A stretch of DNA of 64,000 nt from Agromyces larvae (GCF_022811705.1 NZ_CP094528.1:434001-498000); one strand, 5' to 3'; numbered from the stretch's first letter, positions 25,008-33,917 are shown. The notes: generated by a model from the sequence alone, not told the origin. A program made the numbers and translations.

Positions 25008-25943
25008 TCAGCCGAGCAGGCCTTCGTACAGCACCGTGGAGAGGTACCGCTCGCCGTAGCTGGCGACGATGACGACGATCGTCTTGCCGGCGTTCTCGGG
25101 GCGCTTCGCGAGCTCGAGCGCCGCGTACACCGTCGCACCCGACGAGATGCCGCCGAGGATGCCCTCTTCGGTGCCGAGGCGGCGCGCGGTGGCGACGGCC
25201 TGGTCGATGTTGACGTCGATGATCTCGTCGTAGACGTCGCGGTCGAGGATCTCGGGGACGAAGTTCGCGCCGATGCCCTGGATCTTGTGGGGGCCGGGTG
25301 CGCCGCCGTTCAGGATCGGCGACTCCGCCGGCTCGACGCCGACGACCTGCACCTCGGGCTTGCGCTCCTTCAGCACCTGACCGGTGCCGGTCAGCGTGCC
25401 GCCGGTGCCGATGCCCGACACGAAGATGTCGACGCCGCCGTCGGTGTCGTTCCAGACCTCTTCCGCGGTGGTGCGGCGGTGGATGTCGACGTTCGCCTGG
25501 TTCTCGAACTGGCGGGCGAGGATCGCGCCGGGGGTCTCGGCGGCGATCTGCTCGGCGCGCGCGACCGCGCCCTTCATGCCCTCGGAGCCGGGGGTGAGCA
25601 CGAGCTCGGCGCCGTACGCCTTCAGCAGCGACTTGCGCTCGGCCGACATGGTCTCGGGCATCGCGAGGATGACCTTGTAGCCGCGCGCGGCGCCGATGGC
25701 GGCGAGCGCGATGCCGGTGTTGCCGCTCGTGCCCTCGACGATGGTGCCGCCGGGCTGCAGCGCGCCGGATGCTTCTGCGGCGTCGACGATGCCGACGCCG
25801 AGGCGGTCCTTCACGCTCGCGGTCGGGTTGTAGAACTCGAGCTTGGCCAGCACGGTCGCGCCGGCCCCTTCGGTGAGACGGTTGAGCCGCACCAGCGGCG
25901 TGCGCCCGAAGGCTCGGGTGATGTCGTCGAAGATCTGCGCCAT
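25008..25943 (-). CDS. cysK: Cysteine synthase A (O-acetylserine sulfhydrylase)
   Basis: A 311-residue fold-type II PLP enzyme that makes cysteine from O-acetylserine and sulfide. PLP lysine is K45 in NPTASVKDR. The substrate loop is [12 protein letters not shown], the phosphate-binding loop [12 protein letters not shown], and the product loop [16 protein letters not shown] at 25943 is preferred to an upstream frame because GAGGAGG precedes it. A minus-strand TAGGCT (25985-25990) gives a plausible -10 and a leader near 35 bases. Divergent from prmC. Confidence 0.97.
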   Translation of the reverse strand: MAQIFDDITRAFGRTPLVRLNRLTEGAGATVLAKLEFYNPTASVKDRLGVGIVDAAEASGALQPGGTIVEGTSGNTGIALAAIGAARGYKVILAMPETMSAERKSLLKAYGAELVLTPGSEGMKGAVARAEQIAAETPGAILARQFENQANVDIHRRTTAEEVWNDTDGGVDIFVSGIGTGGTLTGTGQVLKERKPEVQVVGVEPAESPILNGGAPGPHKIQGIGANFVPEILDRDVYDEIIDVNIDQAVATARRLGTEEGILGGISSGATVYAALELAKRPENAGKTIVVIVASYGERYLSTVLYEGLLG

Positions 25944-25984
25944 GAGCGGGACCCCTCCTCGGGTCGGAGCGTGCAAGTCCCCTC

Positions 25985-25990
25985 AGCCTA
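25985..25990 (-). promoter_or_regulatory. Candidate -10 element for cysK-cysE
   Basis: Minus-strand TAGGCT, 42 bp before the cysK ATG, the same hexamer and distance as seen for the flavoprotein gene at 5715. No convincing -35. Confidence 0.45.
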
Positions 25991-26021
25991 GGAGCGGCGG
26001 CCGGACGCGGCGACGGTGCGT

Positions 26022-26043
26022 TACATTCCATTTCATGAATGGA
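26022..26043 (+). promoter_or_regulatory. Leaderless prmC promoter (-10 TACATT) overlapping an inverted repeat
   Basis: TACATT (26022-26027) is followed by seven bases and the prmC ATG (26035), so the mRNA is probably leaderless. TCCATT (26027-26032) and AATGGA (26038-26043) form a 6-bp inverted repeat across the start codon, a possible operator. Confidence 0.4.
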
Positions 26044-26931
26044 TCGGATGCCGCGGGCCCGCGCCGTGACGAAGGGATTCCCCTGCGCACGGCGCTGGCC
26101 GAGGCATCCGGTCGGTTGCGCGAGGCGGGGGTGCCCGATCCCGACGTCGATGCCGAGCTGCTCGCCGCGCATGTGCTCGACCTGTCCCGCGGGGGAGTGC
26201 AGGCGAAGGTCGTGCTGGGCGCGGTCATCGATGCGGCGGATGCTGCGGAGCTCGCCGCCCTCGTCGCGCGTCGCGCGGCGCGCGAGCCCCTGCAGCATGT
26301 GACGGGGCGTGCGCCGTTCCGCTCGCTCGAGCTGCTCGTGGGGCCGGGCGTGCTGGTGCCGCGCCCCGAGACCGAGCTCGTGGCCCAGCTGGCGATCGAC
26401 GCGCTGCGCGCGGTGCCCGAACCCGAACCGGTCGCGGTCGATCTCGGCACCGGCAGCGGCGCGATCGCGCTCGCCCTGGCCACCGAGGTGCCGCATGCGC
26501 GGGTCTTCGGCGTCGAGCTCTCGCCCGAGGCGCTGGGGTGGGCGCGCCGCAACGCCGAGCGGGTGGGGGCCGCGAATCTCGAGCTCGTCGAGGGCGATCT
26601 CGCCGACGCGCTGCCCGAACTCGACCGGCGGGTCGCGGTCGTGGTCTCGAATCCGCCGTACGTGCCGGCCGCGATGGTGCCGGCCGACCCCGAGGTGCAC
26701 CGGTTCGACCCGGCGGTCGCGCTGTACGGCGGTGAGGACGGGCTGGACGTGATCCGGGTGCTGTCGCGTCGCGCGTTCGTGCTCGCCCGGCCCGGCGGGG
26801 CGCTCGTCGTCGAGCACGCCGAGCACCAGTCGGCCGCGATCGCCGCGCTGCTGCGCGCCGACGGATGGCGCGCTGTGGCGCACCATCGCGACCTGACGGG
26901 TCGCGACCGCGCCACGACCGCGCTGCGCTGA
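26035..26931 (+). CDS. prmC: Release factor glutamine methyltransferase
   Basis: A 298-residue SAM-dependent enzyme that methylates the glutamine of the GGQ motif in release factors. The N-terminal helical domain precedes [39 protein letters not shown] motif I is [15 protein letters not shown], and the catalytic NPPY is in [13 protein letters not shown]. The usual substrate gene prfA lies 3.1 kb upstream, separated by the AbiEi-like gene and the oppositely oriented cysK-cysE. The ATG at 26035 sits 7 bp after a TACATT -10, with no Shine-Dalgarno. Confidence 0.95.
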   Translation: MNGSDAAGPRRDEGIPLRTALAEASGRLREAGVPDPDVDAELLAAHVLDLSRGGVQAKVVLGAVIDAADAAELAALVARRAAREPLQHVTGRAPFRSLELLVGPGVLVPRPETELVAQLAIDALRAVPEPEPVAVDLGTGSGAIALALATEVPHARVFGVELSPEALGWARRNAERVGAANLELVEGDLADALPELDRRVAVVVSNPPYVPAAMVPADPEVHRFDPAVALYGGEDGLDVIRVLSRRAFVLARPGGALVVEHAEHQSAAIAALLRADGWRAVAHHRDLTGRDRATTALR

Positions 26932-27045
26932 GCCGGGCGCGCCGGCGCCGGCGCCGGCGCCCAGCGCGCGGCCGCGGTGCGCACGGGGGTGCGCCCGGCG
27001 CACGGCCGAGGTGCGCGCGGGGTGCGCGCGCTGCCCGGGCGGCTC

Positions 27046-28008
27046 TTACTCGCCCGTCGCCCGCCGCTTCGCGCGCGCTGCGCGGATCGCCTGCCGCTCG
27101 ACCTTTCGGGCGTCGCGCAGCCGTTTCTCGGCCTCGCGGATCCCCTTGCGCGCCTCGCGCACGTTGCGGTCGTCGGCGACGTCGGCGTCGGGTTCGGACA
27201 GCGGCGGCGGGGCGGGGGTGCCGTCGCGGTGTGTCGACACGTACTCGGCGATGCCGTCGAGCACCCGCTCGAAGCCGAATGCGAGCGGGTCGTCGCCCTC
27301 GCGGAACACGCCGGCGTCGACGGCGCGGCGCAGCGACGGGAACTCGTCGGCGGTGACGAGGGCGTCGAGGATCGCGTCGCGGGCGTCGTCGATCTGCTGC
27401 GGGTCGACGCCCGCGGCACCCGCGGCGTCGCGGTAGGAGCGCTCGATGATGCCCTGCCAGCGCACCTGGCCCGTGATGAGCAGCATGATCGCGACGCGCT
27501 CGTCTTCGCGGAGGGGGAGCGGGGCGAGGGTTTCGAGCATCGCGTCCATCCACGCGAGGTTGTTGGGGGTCACGGGGGTGCCCTCGATCGGGATGTCGAG
27601 CAGCCAGGGGTGCGCCGCCGACTGGGCGAGCTGCGCCCGGGCGACGTGCCGGATGCGCCCGCGCCAGTCGTCGGGCGCCAGGTCGGCGTCGGGCTCGGGC
27701 GGCAGGGCGGTGCCGTGCTCCTGCATGAGCGTGATGAGGTCGTCTTTCGCGGTGACGTACCGGTAGAGCGACATCGTCGTGTAGCCGAGCGCCTGGGCGA
27801 CGCGGCTCATCGACACGGCGGCCAATCCTTCGGCGTCGGCGATCTCGACCGCGGCTTCGACGATGCGTTCGATGCTGAGCTCGCGCTTCGGGCCGCGCTG
27901 GGGGTTCGCGGCGATGCCCCACGCGAGGGCCACGCCGCGCGGCAGCTCCAGCTCGGCGGACGGCTCGGCGCCTGCGGTGCTGCGTTCGGCGGGGGAGTCG
28001 GCGCTCAT
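27046..28008 (-). CDS. TetR-family regulator with basic C-terminal extension
   Basis: A 320-residue repressor. The helix-turn-helix is at about 45-90: ELSIERIVEAAVEIADAEGLAAVSMSRVAQALGYTTMSLYRYVTAKDDL. The ligand domain resembles TetR_C_1, with VRWQGIIERSYRD and FGFERVLDGIAEYV. Typical TetR proteins are near 200-230 residues; here about 55 extra C-terminal residues form a charged helix (NVREARKGIREAEKRLRDARKVERQAIRAARAKRR) that could be coiled coil or DNA-binding. ATG at 28008 has GAGAGG upstream. It is divergent from the ABC exporter pair and probably represses it. Confidence 0.9.
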   Translation of the reverse strand: MSADSPAERSTAGAEPSAELELPRGVALAWGIAANPQRGPKRELSIERIVEAAVEIADAEGLAAVSMSRVAQALGYTTMSLYRYVTAKDDLITLMQEHGTALPPEPDADLAPDDWRGRIRHVARAQLAQSAAHPWLLDIPIEGTPVTPNNLAWMDAMLETLAPLPLREDERVAIMLLITGQVRWQGIIERSYRDAAGAAGVDPQQIDDARDAILDALVTADEFPSLRRAVDAGVFREGDDPLAFGFERVLDGIAEYVSTHRDGTPAPPPLSEPDADVADDRNVREARKGIREAEKRLRDARKVERQAIRAARAKRRATGE

Positions 28009-28056
28009 CCGGGTCCTCTCGACGGATCGGCGGTGGGGCGTTGCATCCCATCCTAG

Positions 28057-28099
28057 AACTGTGTATTACTTAAACCGTGTGTGGATGCCATATACAGTT
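28057..28099. promoter_or_regulatory. AT-rich divergent promoter/operator between tetR and the ABC exporter
   Basis: AACTGTGTA (28057-28065) and TATACAGTT (28091-28099) are inverted repeats matching at 8 of 9 positions. They flank a conspicuously AT-richer stretch with TTACTTAAAC and a TATACA that could be a plus-strand -10. Likely binding region of the adjacent TetR protein. Confidence 0.45.
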
Positions 28100-28126
28100 T
28101 ACGACCTACACGAGACAGGCGCGCCC

Positions 28127-29083
28127 ATGACCCTCGCGATCGACGCGCGCGGCCTCGGCAAGCGATTCGGGAAGGCCGACGTCCTCGACGGACTCGACCT
28201 CGCCGTCGCCGAAGGCAGCGTGTTCGCCCTGCTCGGGCCGAACGGCTCGGGCAAGACCACGACCATCAACATCCTCACGACGCTCGTGCGGCCCGATCGC
28301 GGCACCGCAACCGTCGCCGGTCGCGATGTGGTGCGCGACCCGGACGGCGTGCGGGCGCGCATCAGCCTCACCGGCCAGTCGGCCGCGGTCGACGAGGCCC
28401 TCACCGGCCGCGAGAACCTCGTGATGCTCGCCCGGCTCTCGGGGCTCTCGGCTCGCGCCGCGAGACGACGCGCCGACGAACTGCTCGAACGGTTCGAGCT
28501 CGTCGACGCGGCGGGCAGGCGCGTGGCCGCCTACTCGGGCGGCATGCGACGCCGGCTCGACCTCGGGCTCAGCCTCGTCGTGCCGACGCCGGTGGTGTTC
28601 CTCGACGAGCCGACGACCGGACTCGACCCGCACAGCCGGCTCGAGCTCTGGGCGGTGATCGGCGAGATCGCCGCGGCCGGCACGACCGTCTTCCTCACCA
28701 CGCAGTACCTCGAGGAGGCCGACCGGCTCGCCGAGCGCATCGCCGTGCTGGACGGCGGCCGCATCGTCGCCGAGGGCACCGCGGCCGAGCTCAAGTCGCG
28801 GATCGGCGGCGATGTCGTCGAGCTGCGCGGCGCCGACGACGAACTGCTCGCCGAACTGCCCACCGACGGCAGCGTGCACGGCCTGCGCGCCGCCGTCGAC
28901 GAGCTCGACCGGCTCGAGGCATCCGGTCGCACCGGGTCGTACGTGGCGATCCGGCGCCCGAGCCTCGACGACGTCTTCCTCGCCATCACCGGCTCCGGCG
29001 GGCGCGCGGCGGAGGCGGGCGCCGCCCGCGGCGCCGCCCGCGGCGCCGCCCGCGATGCCGATCTCGTCGGAACGAAGGGCTGA
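28127..29083 (+). CDS. Daunorubicin-resistance-type ABC exporter, ATP-binding protein (DrrA-like)
   Basis: A 318-residue ATPase of a two-gene drug or lipid exporter. Walker A GPNGSGKTT, Q-loop SLTGQSAAVDEALTGRENL, signature YSGGMRRRLDLG and Walker B VVFLDEPTTGLDPHSR are present; the H-loop position reads TTQYLEEADRL, with Gln in place of His as is common in DrrA. The C-terminal DUF4162-like segment (LRGADDELLAELP, then PSLDDVFLAITG) is intact. The last residues are a three-fold GAAR repeat. The permease starts 3 bp later. The upstream TetR regulator suggests induction by a toxic substrate. Confidence 0.93.
   Translation: MTLAIDARGLGKRFGKADVLDGLDLAVAEGSVFALLGPNGSGKTTTINILTTLVRPDRGTATVAGRDVVRDPDGVRARISLTGQSAAVDEALTGRENLVMLARLSGLSARAARRRADELLERFELVDAAGRRVAAYSGGMRRRLDLGLSLVVPTPVVFLDEPTTGLDPHSRLELWAVIGEIAAAGTTVFLTTQYLEEADRLAERIAVLDGGRIVAEGTAAELKSRIGGDVVELRGADDELLAELPTDGSVHGLRAAVDELDRLEASGRTGSYVAIRRPSLDDVFLAITGSGGRAAEAGAARGAARGAARDADLVGTKG
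29018..29053 (+). repeat. 12-bp tandem triplication at the 3' end of the ABC ATPase gene
   Basis: Three perfect copies of GGCGCCGCCCGC encode Gly-Ala-Ala-Arg three times just before the stop region. A slippage-prone coding repeat in an expected disordered tail. Confidence 0.85.
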
Positions 29084-29086
29084 CCC

Positions 29087-29914
29087 ATGACCACGGTAAC
29101 CACCGCCGCCGTCGCGGCCGCCGCCTCCCGCACCGACCCCGCCCCGCGGCGGCGCCCGCGCGCGCTCACCGCCGAGTCGGTGTTCATCCGCCGCAGCCTG
29201 CTGCACTCGCTGCGCGACGGCGAGGCGCTGCTGATGGCGATCCTGCTGCCGACGATGCTGATGCTGCTGTTCACGTTCGTGTTCGGCGGCGCGCTCGACC
29301 CGTCGGGCGGTTATGTCGACTACGTGGTGCCCGGCATCATCCTGCTCTGCGCCGGCTTCGGCGCGAGCTCGACCGCCGTCTACGTCGCCCGCGACATGTC
29401 GACCGGCATCATCGACCGGTTCCGGACGATGCCGCTGCGGGCGGGATCGGTGCTCACCGGGCATGTCGTCGCGAGCCTCGCCCGCAACCTGCTCGCGACC
29501 GCGGTCGTGATCGTCGTCGCCCTGCTCGTCGGCTTCCGCCCGACCGCGGGCTTCGGCGAGTGGCTCGCGGCGATCGGGCTCATCGCGCTGTACATCTTCG
29601 CGATCACCTCTCTGTTCGCGGCGATCGGGCTCGCGGCCGGCAGCCCGGACGCGGCGAGCGGCTACGGTTTCGTCCTGCTGTTCCTGCCGTACCTGTCGAG
29701 CGCGTTCGTGCCGGTGGACACCCTGCCCGACTGGCTGCAGTGGGTCGCCGAGCACCAGCCGATCACGCCGATCATCGAGGCGATCCGCGGGTTCCTGATG
29801 GGCACTCCGCTGGGCGATTCGCTGTGGTGGGCGCTCGGCTGGTGCGCGCTGATCATCGCGTTCTCGGCGTGGTGGGGCGCGTGGCTCTTCCGCCGCAAGG
29901 CGGGTCGCCGATAG
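29087..29914 (+). CDS. ABC-2 type exporter permease (DrrB-like)
   Basis: A 275-residue ABC-2 membrane protein with six predicted helices (first near 50-68, MAILLPTMLMLLFTFVFG). The central GIIDRFRTMPLRAGSVLTGHVVASLARN segment is the family signature linking helix 2 and 3 to the ATPase. FVPVDTLPDWLQWVAEHQPITPIIEAIRG is the conserved loop before the last helix. It starts 3 bp after the ATPase stop with no separate promoter. The pair likely exports a hydrophobic toxin or antibiotic; the substrate is unknown. Confidence 0.92.
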   Translation: MTTVTTAAVAAAASRTDPAPRRRPRALTAESVFIRRSLLHSLRDGEALLMAILLPTMLMLLFTFVFGGALDPSGGYVDYVVPGIILLCAGFGASSTAVYVARDMSTGIIDRFRTMPLRAGSVLTGHVVASLARNLLATAVVIVVALLVGFRPTAGFGEWLAAIGLIALYIFAITSLFAAIGLAAGSPDAASGYGFVLLFLPYLSSAFVPVDTLPDWLQWVAEHQPITPIIEAIRGFLMGTPLGDSLWWALGWCALIIAFSAWWGAWLFRRKAGRR

Positions 29915-29934
29915 CGATCGGATGCCACGGACCG

Positions 29935-29971
29935 CGGATGCCCCGAGCGACCTCGTCGCCCGGGGCATCCG
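29935..29971 (+). terminator. Candidate terminator hairpin after the ABC exporter
   Basis: CGGATGCCCCG (29935-29945) and CGGGGCATCCG (29961-29971) make a perfect 11-bp stem with a 15-base loop, 21 bp after the permease stop. No T-tract follows. The arms carry the GGATGC/GCATCC word frequent in this genome. Confidence 0.5.
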
Positions 29972-30008
29972 TCGCCCCGCCGTCCCGGGGCAGCGCAGGG
30001 CCGGGGGC

Positions 30009-30014
30009 TAGAAT
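30009..30014 (+). promoter_or_regulatory. -10 element for (near-)leaderless tsaC
   Basis: TAGAAT ends nine bases before the ATG at 30024. The start site should fall within a few bases of the start codon, leaving no ribosome-binding leader. Confidence 0.5.
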
Positions 30015-30023
30015 CGCGTGGTC

Positions 30024-30854
30024 ATGACTGCGATCTACGACTGCGCCGACGAGTCCGCGCTGCTCAGGGGGATGCGTCTCGCGCGCGGTGCGATCGGCCG
30101 CGGCGAGCTCGTCGTCATCCCGACCGACACCGTCTACGGGCTCGCCGCCGACGCGTTCAGCGCGACTGCGGTGCAGCGGCTGCTCGACGCCAAGGGCCGC
30201 GACCGCACCGCACCGCCGCCGGTGCTCATCCCGGGCCTGCCGACGCTCGACGCGCTCGCCACCGAGGTGCCCGATGCGGTGCGGGCGCTCGTGGCCGAGT
30301 TCTGGCCGGGCGGGCTCACGGTGGTGCTGCGCGCGCAGCCGTCGCTGCAGTGGGATCTCGGCGAGACGCGCGGCACCGTCGCGCTGCGGATGCCCGATCA
30401 CCGCATCGCGCTCGAGCTGCTGAGCGAGACCGGCCCGCTCGCGGTCTCGTCGGCGAACCTGTCGGGCCTGCCCGCGGCGACGACCGCCGCCGACGCGCAC
30501 GAGATGCTCGGCGAATCGGTCGCGGTGTACCTCGACGGCGGCCCCGCCGGCGACGGCTACGAGGCAGTCGGCGAGCGGCCCGGCGACCGCTCGTCGACGA
30601 TCGTCGACGCCACCGCGGTCGGCTCCGGCGGCGGGCTGCGGATCCTGCGCGCCGGCGTCATCACGCGCGCCGAGCTCGAGCGGGTGGTCGGGGCGGAGGC
30701 GTTCCAGCCGGATGCCGCGGCGAACGTCGTCGACGGAGCATCCGGTTCGCCCGAGGCATCCGAGGCATCCGATCCGTCCGAGGCATCCGCCCGTACCGTG
30801 GCGACCGCCTCTCCCGAGGCGACCGACGCCGGAGCGGAGCGCACCGCGCCATGA
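30024..30854 (+). CDS. tsaC: Threonylcarbamoyl-AMP synthase (Sua5/TsaC)
   Basis: A 276-residue YrdC-domain enzyme that makes threonylcarbamoyl-AMP from threonine, bicarbonate and ATP for the t6A modification of ANN-decoding tRNAs. Core segments are VVIPTDTVYGLAADAF, EFWPGGLTVVLR, GTVALRMPDH, and PLAVSSANLSGLPA followed by STIVDAT. The last 60 residues are an Ala/Ser/Glu-rich tail (with repeated EASD/EASA units) not needed for catalysis and unlike the Sua5 C-terminal domain. ATG at 30024 follows a TAGAAT -10 by nine bases. The stop overlaps the ATG of the next gene. Position between prmC and the atp operon is conserved in actinobacteria. Confidence 0.94.
   Translation: MTAIYDCADESALLRGMRLARGAIGRGELVVIPTDTVYGLAADAFSATAVQRLLDAKGRDRTAPPPVLIPGLPTLDALATEVPDAVRALVAEFWPGGLTVVLRAQPSLQWDLGETRGTVALRMPDHRIALELLSETGPLAVSSANLSGLPAATTAADAHEMLGESVAVYLDGGPAGDGYEAVGERPGDRSSTIVDATAVGSGGGLRILRAGVITRAELERVVGAEAFQPDAAANVVDGASGSPEASEASDPSEASARTVATASPEATDAGAERTAP
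30738..30795 (+). repeat. GCATCCGA-rich low-complexity coding tract in the tsaC tail
   Basis: GCATCC recurs every 9-18 bp, encoding alternating Ala-Ser-Glu/Asp. An almost equivalent tract lies at the 3' end of the next gene (32038-32085). Confidence 0.6.
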
Positions 30855-32143
30855 CCCTGTTCATCGCGCTCGCGCTGCTCGCTGCACTCGTGAGCTTCGT
30901 GGGCTCGATCGCCGTCTGGCGGCTGAGCCTGAAGTACCGGCTGTACCCGAAGATCCGCGAACGCGACGTGCACACCCGCCCCACCCCGAGGCTCGGCGGC
31001 ATCGCGATGTTCGTCGGCATCCTCGTCGCCTTCGGCGCGGCCTGGGTGGTCTCCTCGTTCGGGTCCACCCGGTTCTCGATCATCGCGATCATCTTCGAGA
31101 ACCCGGCGCAGGTGCTCTCCATCCTCGGAGCGGCGCTGCTCATCGTGCTGCTCGGCGTGGCCGACGACCTGTGGGACCTCGACTGGATGACCAAGCTCGC
31201 CGGCCAGTTCATCGCGGCCGGCTTGATCGCGTGGCAGGGCGTGTCGATCGTCTCGCTGCCGATCGGGGGCATCACCGTCGGCTCGTCGTGGATGAGCGCC
31301 ACGATCACCGTGTTCACGATCGTGCTCGTGATGAACGCCGTGAACTTCATCGACGGCCTCGACGGCTTGGTCGCCGGCGTCGCGCTCATCGCCAACGGCA
31401 CCTTCTTCATCTACAGCTACCTGCTCGTGCAGCAGACCTCGCCGTTCAACTACTTCAACCTCGCCTCGCTCATCGCGGTCGTGCTGGTCGGCGCGCTCGC
31501 CGGGTTCCTGCCCCTGAACTGGCATCCGGCGAAGCTGTTCATGGGCGACGCGGGGGCGCTCCTCGTCGGCCTGCTGATGGCGACGTCGGCGATCGCGGTG
31601 ACGGGCCAGATCAACCCCGGCGCGGTCGGCTTCAACCAGCTCTTCGCCGCGTTCATGCCGATCATCCTGCCGTTCGCGATCCTGATCATCCCGCTGCTCG
31701 ACTTCGGCCTCGCGGTCATCCGGCGGCTGCGCGCCGGCAAGTCGCCGTTCTCCGCCGACCGCAAGCACCTGCACCACCGGCTGCTCGACATGGGGCACTC
31801 GCACCTGAACGCGGTGCTCATCTTCTACGGGTGGACGGCGGTGGTGTCGATCGGGTGCCTGCTCACCTACGTCTTCCCGGTCTATCTCGGCACCAGCGCC
31901 CGGTGGGCGTTCCTGCTGATGGGCATCGGGTTCGTGGTGTGCGCCGCGCTCACGCTGGCCCCGCTCGGGCGGCGCAAGCGCCTCACCGTGGCCGCCGAGG
32001 AGCGGCCCAGGGTCGAAGGGTCGACCGCCGACGAGCTCTCCGACGCATCCGAAGCATCCGACCCGTCCGCGGCATCCGCCCTCGCCGCCGGTGCCCAGCC
32101 CCCCTCGGTAGACTCGACCGAGCCGACCTCAGGAGCCCGATGA
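30851..32143 (+). CDS. Undecaprenyl-phosphate GlcNAc-1-phosphate transferase (WecA/TagO type)
   Basis: A 430-residue polytopic PNPT-family enzyme that moves a sugar-phosphate from a UDP-sugar to undecaprenyl phosphate, starting wall teichoic acid, teichuronic acid or polysaccharide synthesis. About ten to eleven helices are visible. Catalytic landmarks are GVADDLWDLDW (DD pair), NAVNFIDGLDGLVAG, KLFMGDAGALLVG and ADRKHLHHRLLDMGHSH. About 60 residues of Ala/Ser/Asp/Glu-rich cytoplasmic tail follow. Coupled to tsaC by an ATGA overlap. The neighbour upstream of atpI is the usual one in actinobacteria (often named rfe or tagO). Confidence 0.93.
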   Translation: MTLFIALALLAALVSFVGSIAVWRLSLKYRLYPKIRERDVHTRPTPRLGGIAMFVGILVAFGAAWVVSSFGSTRFSIIAIIFENPAQVLSILGAALLIVLLGVADDLWDLDWMTKLAGQFIAAGLIAWQGVSIVSLPIGGITVGSSWMSATITVFTIVLVMNAVNFIDGLDGLVAGVALIANGTFFIYSYLLVQQTSPFNYFNLASLIAVVLVGALAGFLPLNWHPAKLFMGDAGALLVGLLMATSAIAVTGQINPGAVGFNQLFAAFMPIILPFAILIIPLLDFGLAVIRRLRAGKSPFSADRKHLHHRLLDMGHSHLNAVLIFYGWTAVVSIGCLLTYVFPVYLGTSARWAFLLMGIGFVVCAALTLAPLGRRKRLTVAAEERPRVEGSTADELSDASEASDPSAASALAAGAQPPSVDSTEPTSGAR

Positions 32144-32619
32144 CCGAGCCGACCCCCACCCCTGCCGACCGGACGCCGACGTCGAACCCGGTGCTCCGCC
32201 GCGCCCTGCTCTGGGGTGCGCTGCTGGCCGGGGTGATCCTCGTCGTCGCCGGCATCCTCGGCCTCGTGTTCGCCGGCGTCGAAGGGCTCGTGAGCGCCGT
32301 CATCGGCACGCTCATCGCGGTGGTGTTCATGGGCATCACGGCCGCGAGCATCCTGCTGGCCAACCGGTTCTCGAACAGCGACCTGTTCGTCGGCGTGTTC
32401 TTCGGCATCGTCCTCGGCGGCTGGCTGGCGAAGTTCGTCGTGTTCATCGTGCTCGTGCTGGTGCTGCGCGACGTCGACTGGCTGAACGGCACCGTGCTGT
32501 TCCTCAGCATCGTCGCGGGCGTGCTCGCGTCGCTCGTGGTCGACGTGCTCGTCGTCGCACGGTCGCGGCTGCCGTACGCGAGCGACGTGCAACTGCCCCC
32601 CGCGCCCAGCGACGACTGA
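32140..32619 (+). CDS. AtpI-like small membrane protein
   Basis: A 159-residue four-helix membrane protein preceding the ATP synthase genes. Helices lie at about 25-47, 50-72, 84-105 and 117-138. It starts 4 bp before the end of the glycosyltransferase gene with AGGAG 5 bp upstream. It occupies the atpI/uncI position, whose products help c-ring assembly or cation supply. Sequence identity to classical AtpI is not evident by eye, so the name rests mainly on position, size and topology. Confidence 0.75.
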   Translation: MTEPTPTPADRTPTSNPVLRRALLWGALLAGVILVVAGILGLVFAGVEGLVSAVIGTLIAVVFMGITAASILLANRFSNSDLFVGVFFGIVLGGWLAKFVVFIVLVLVLRDVDWLNGTVLFLSIVAGVLASLVVDVLVVARSRLPYASDVQLPPAPSDD

Positions 32620-32677
32620 CCCCGTGCTCGGCTGAGACCGACGGCGCGGAGCCGAATTCGTCCGCGCGTAGAAGTCT

Positions 32678-32686
32678 TGCTAGAGT
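32678..32686 (+). promoter_or_regulatory. Candidate extended -10 promoter of the atp operon
   Basis: TAGAGT (32681-32686) preceded by TGC forms an extended -10. It predicts a start near 32693 and a leader of about 44 bases before the atpB GTG at 32737. Confidence 0.45.
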
Positions 32687-32736
32687 ACTCGTGATCCCCG
32701 ACGGTTTCCGCGCTCGTCCGCGCTGGGCGGAGACCT

Positions 32737-33606
32737 GTGCCGATATCCGTCGACGCGAGAGCCCTGCTCGACGCCCCGATTCAGGAGATAGCGCTGCTAG
32801 CGAACGCTGTGAACCTGCTGGTTCAGACTGCAACCGATGATGGTGGCTTCCACGCTCCGTCGATCTTCGAATTCTTCCCCGACGTGGTGCTGTTCGAGGG
32901 CACGCCGTTCGCGATCAACCGCATCATGCTGGTGCGCTTCGTCGCGGTCATCGCCCTCCTGCTGATCTTCTGGCTGGGCACCCGCCGCATGAAGGTGGTG
33001 CCGGGTCGCTTCCAGAGCGTCGTGGAGTTCGGCCTCGACTTCGTGCGCGTGCAGATCGCCGAAGACCTGCTCGGCAAGAAGGACGGCAAGCGATTCCTGC
33101 CGATCCTCATGACGATGTTCTTCATGATCCTGTTCATGAACCTGACGGGTGTCATCCCGGGGCTGAACATCGCCGGCACCTCGGTCATCGGCGTGCCGCT
33201 CGTGCTGGCGGTGGTCTCGTACGTCACCTTCATCTACGCCGGCATCAAGAAGAGCCCCGCCGGCTTTTTCAAGAACGCGCTGTTCCCGTCGGGCGTGCCG
33301 GTCTTCGTGCTGCCGATCGTGGCGATCATCGAGCTCATCTCGACCTTCATCCTGCGGCCGGTCACGCTGACCCTCCGACTCCTGATGAACATGATCGTCG
33401 GGCACCTCCTGCTCGTGCTGTTCTTCTCGGCGACGCACTTCTTCCTCTTCGGCCTCGGCGGCTGGTGGTCGGCGCTGGCCGCGGGCAGCTTCGCCTTCGG
33501 CTTCGCCTTCACCCTGTTCGAGATCCTGGTCGCACTGCTCCAGGCCTACGTCTTCACGCTCCTCACCGCGGTCTACATCCAGCTCGCGGTCGCCGAGGAG
33601 CACTGA
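32737..33606 (+). CDS. atpB: ATP synthase subunit a
   Basis: A 289-residue membrane subunit forming the two proton half-channels against the c-ring. The essential arginine is in VTLTLRLLMNMIVGH (family R-L-x-x-N...GH). Other conserved segments are FGLDFVRVQIAEDLLG and LLQAYVFTLLTAVYIQLAV at the C-terminus. GTG at 32737 is chosen because GGCGGAGA precedes it by 5 bp; an internal GTG at 32809 has no close site. First gene of the canonical atpBEFHAGDC order. Confidence 0.97.
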   Translation: MPISVDARALLDAPIQEIALLANAVNLLVQTATDDGGFHAPSIFEFFPDVVLFEGTPFAINRIMLVRFVAVIALLLIFWLGTRRMKVVPGRFQSVVEFGLDFVRVQIAEDLLGKKDGKRFLPILMTMFFMILFMNLTGVIPGLNIAGTSVIGVPLVLAVVSYVTFIYAGIKKSPAGFFKNALFPSGVPVFVLPIVAIIELISTFILRPVTLTLRLLMNMIVGHLLLVLFFSATHFFLFGLGGWWSALAAGSFAFGFAFTLFEILVALLQAYVFTLLTAVYIQLAVAEEH

Positions 33607-33637
33607 GCCCGGGCATCCGCCCGAACCCGTCCCCTAA

Positions 33638-33889
<252 letters not shown>

Positions 33890-33917
33890 TCCGCCCGCTC
33901 CAACCGAGGAGGCAATC

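Noticed and set aside
26932..27045. Possible terminator or small gene between prmC and tetR
   Set aside because: The 114 bp are GCC/GGC repeats with many overlapping weak pairings and no T-tract; no single structure stands out and no coding signal is seen.
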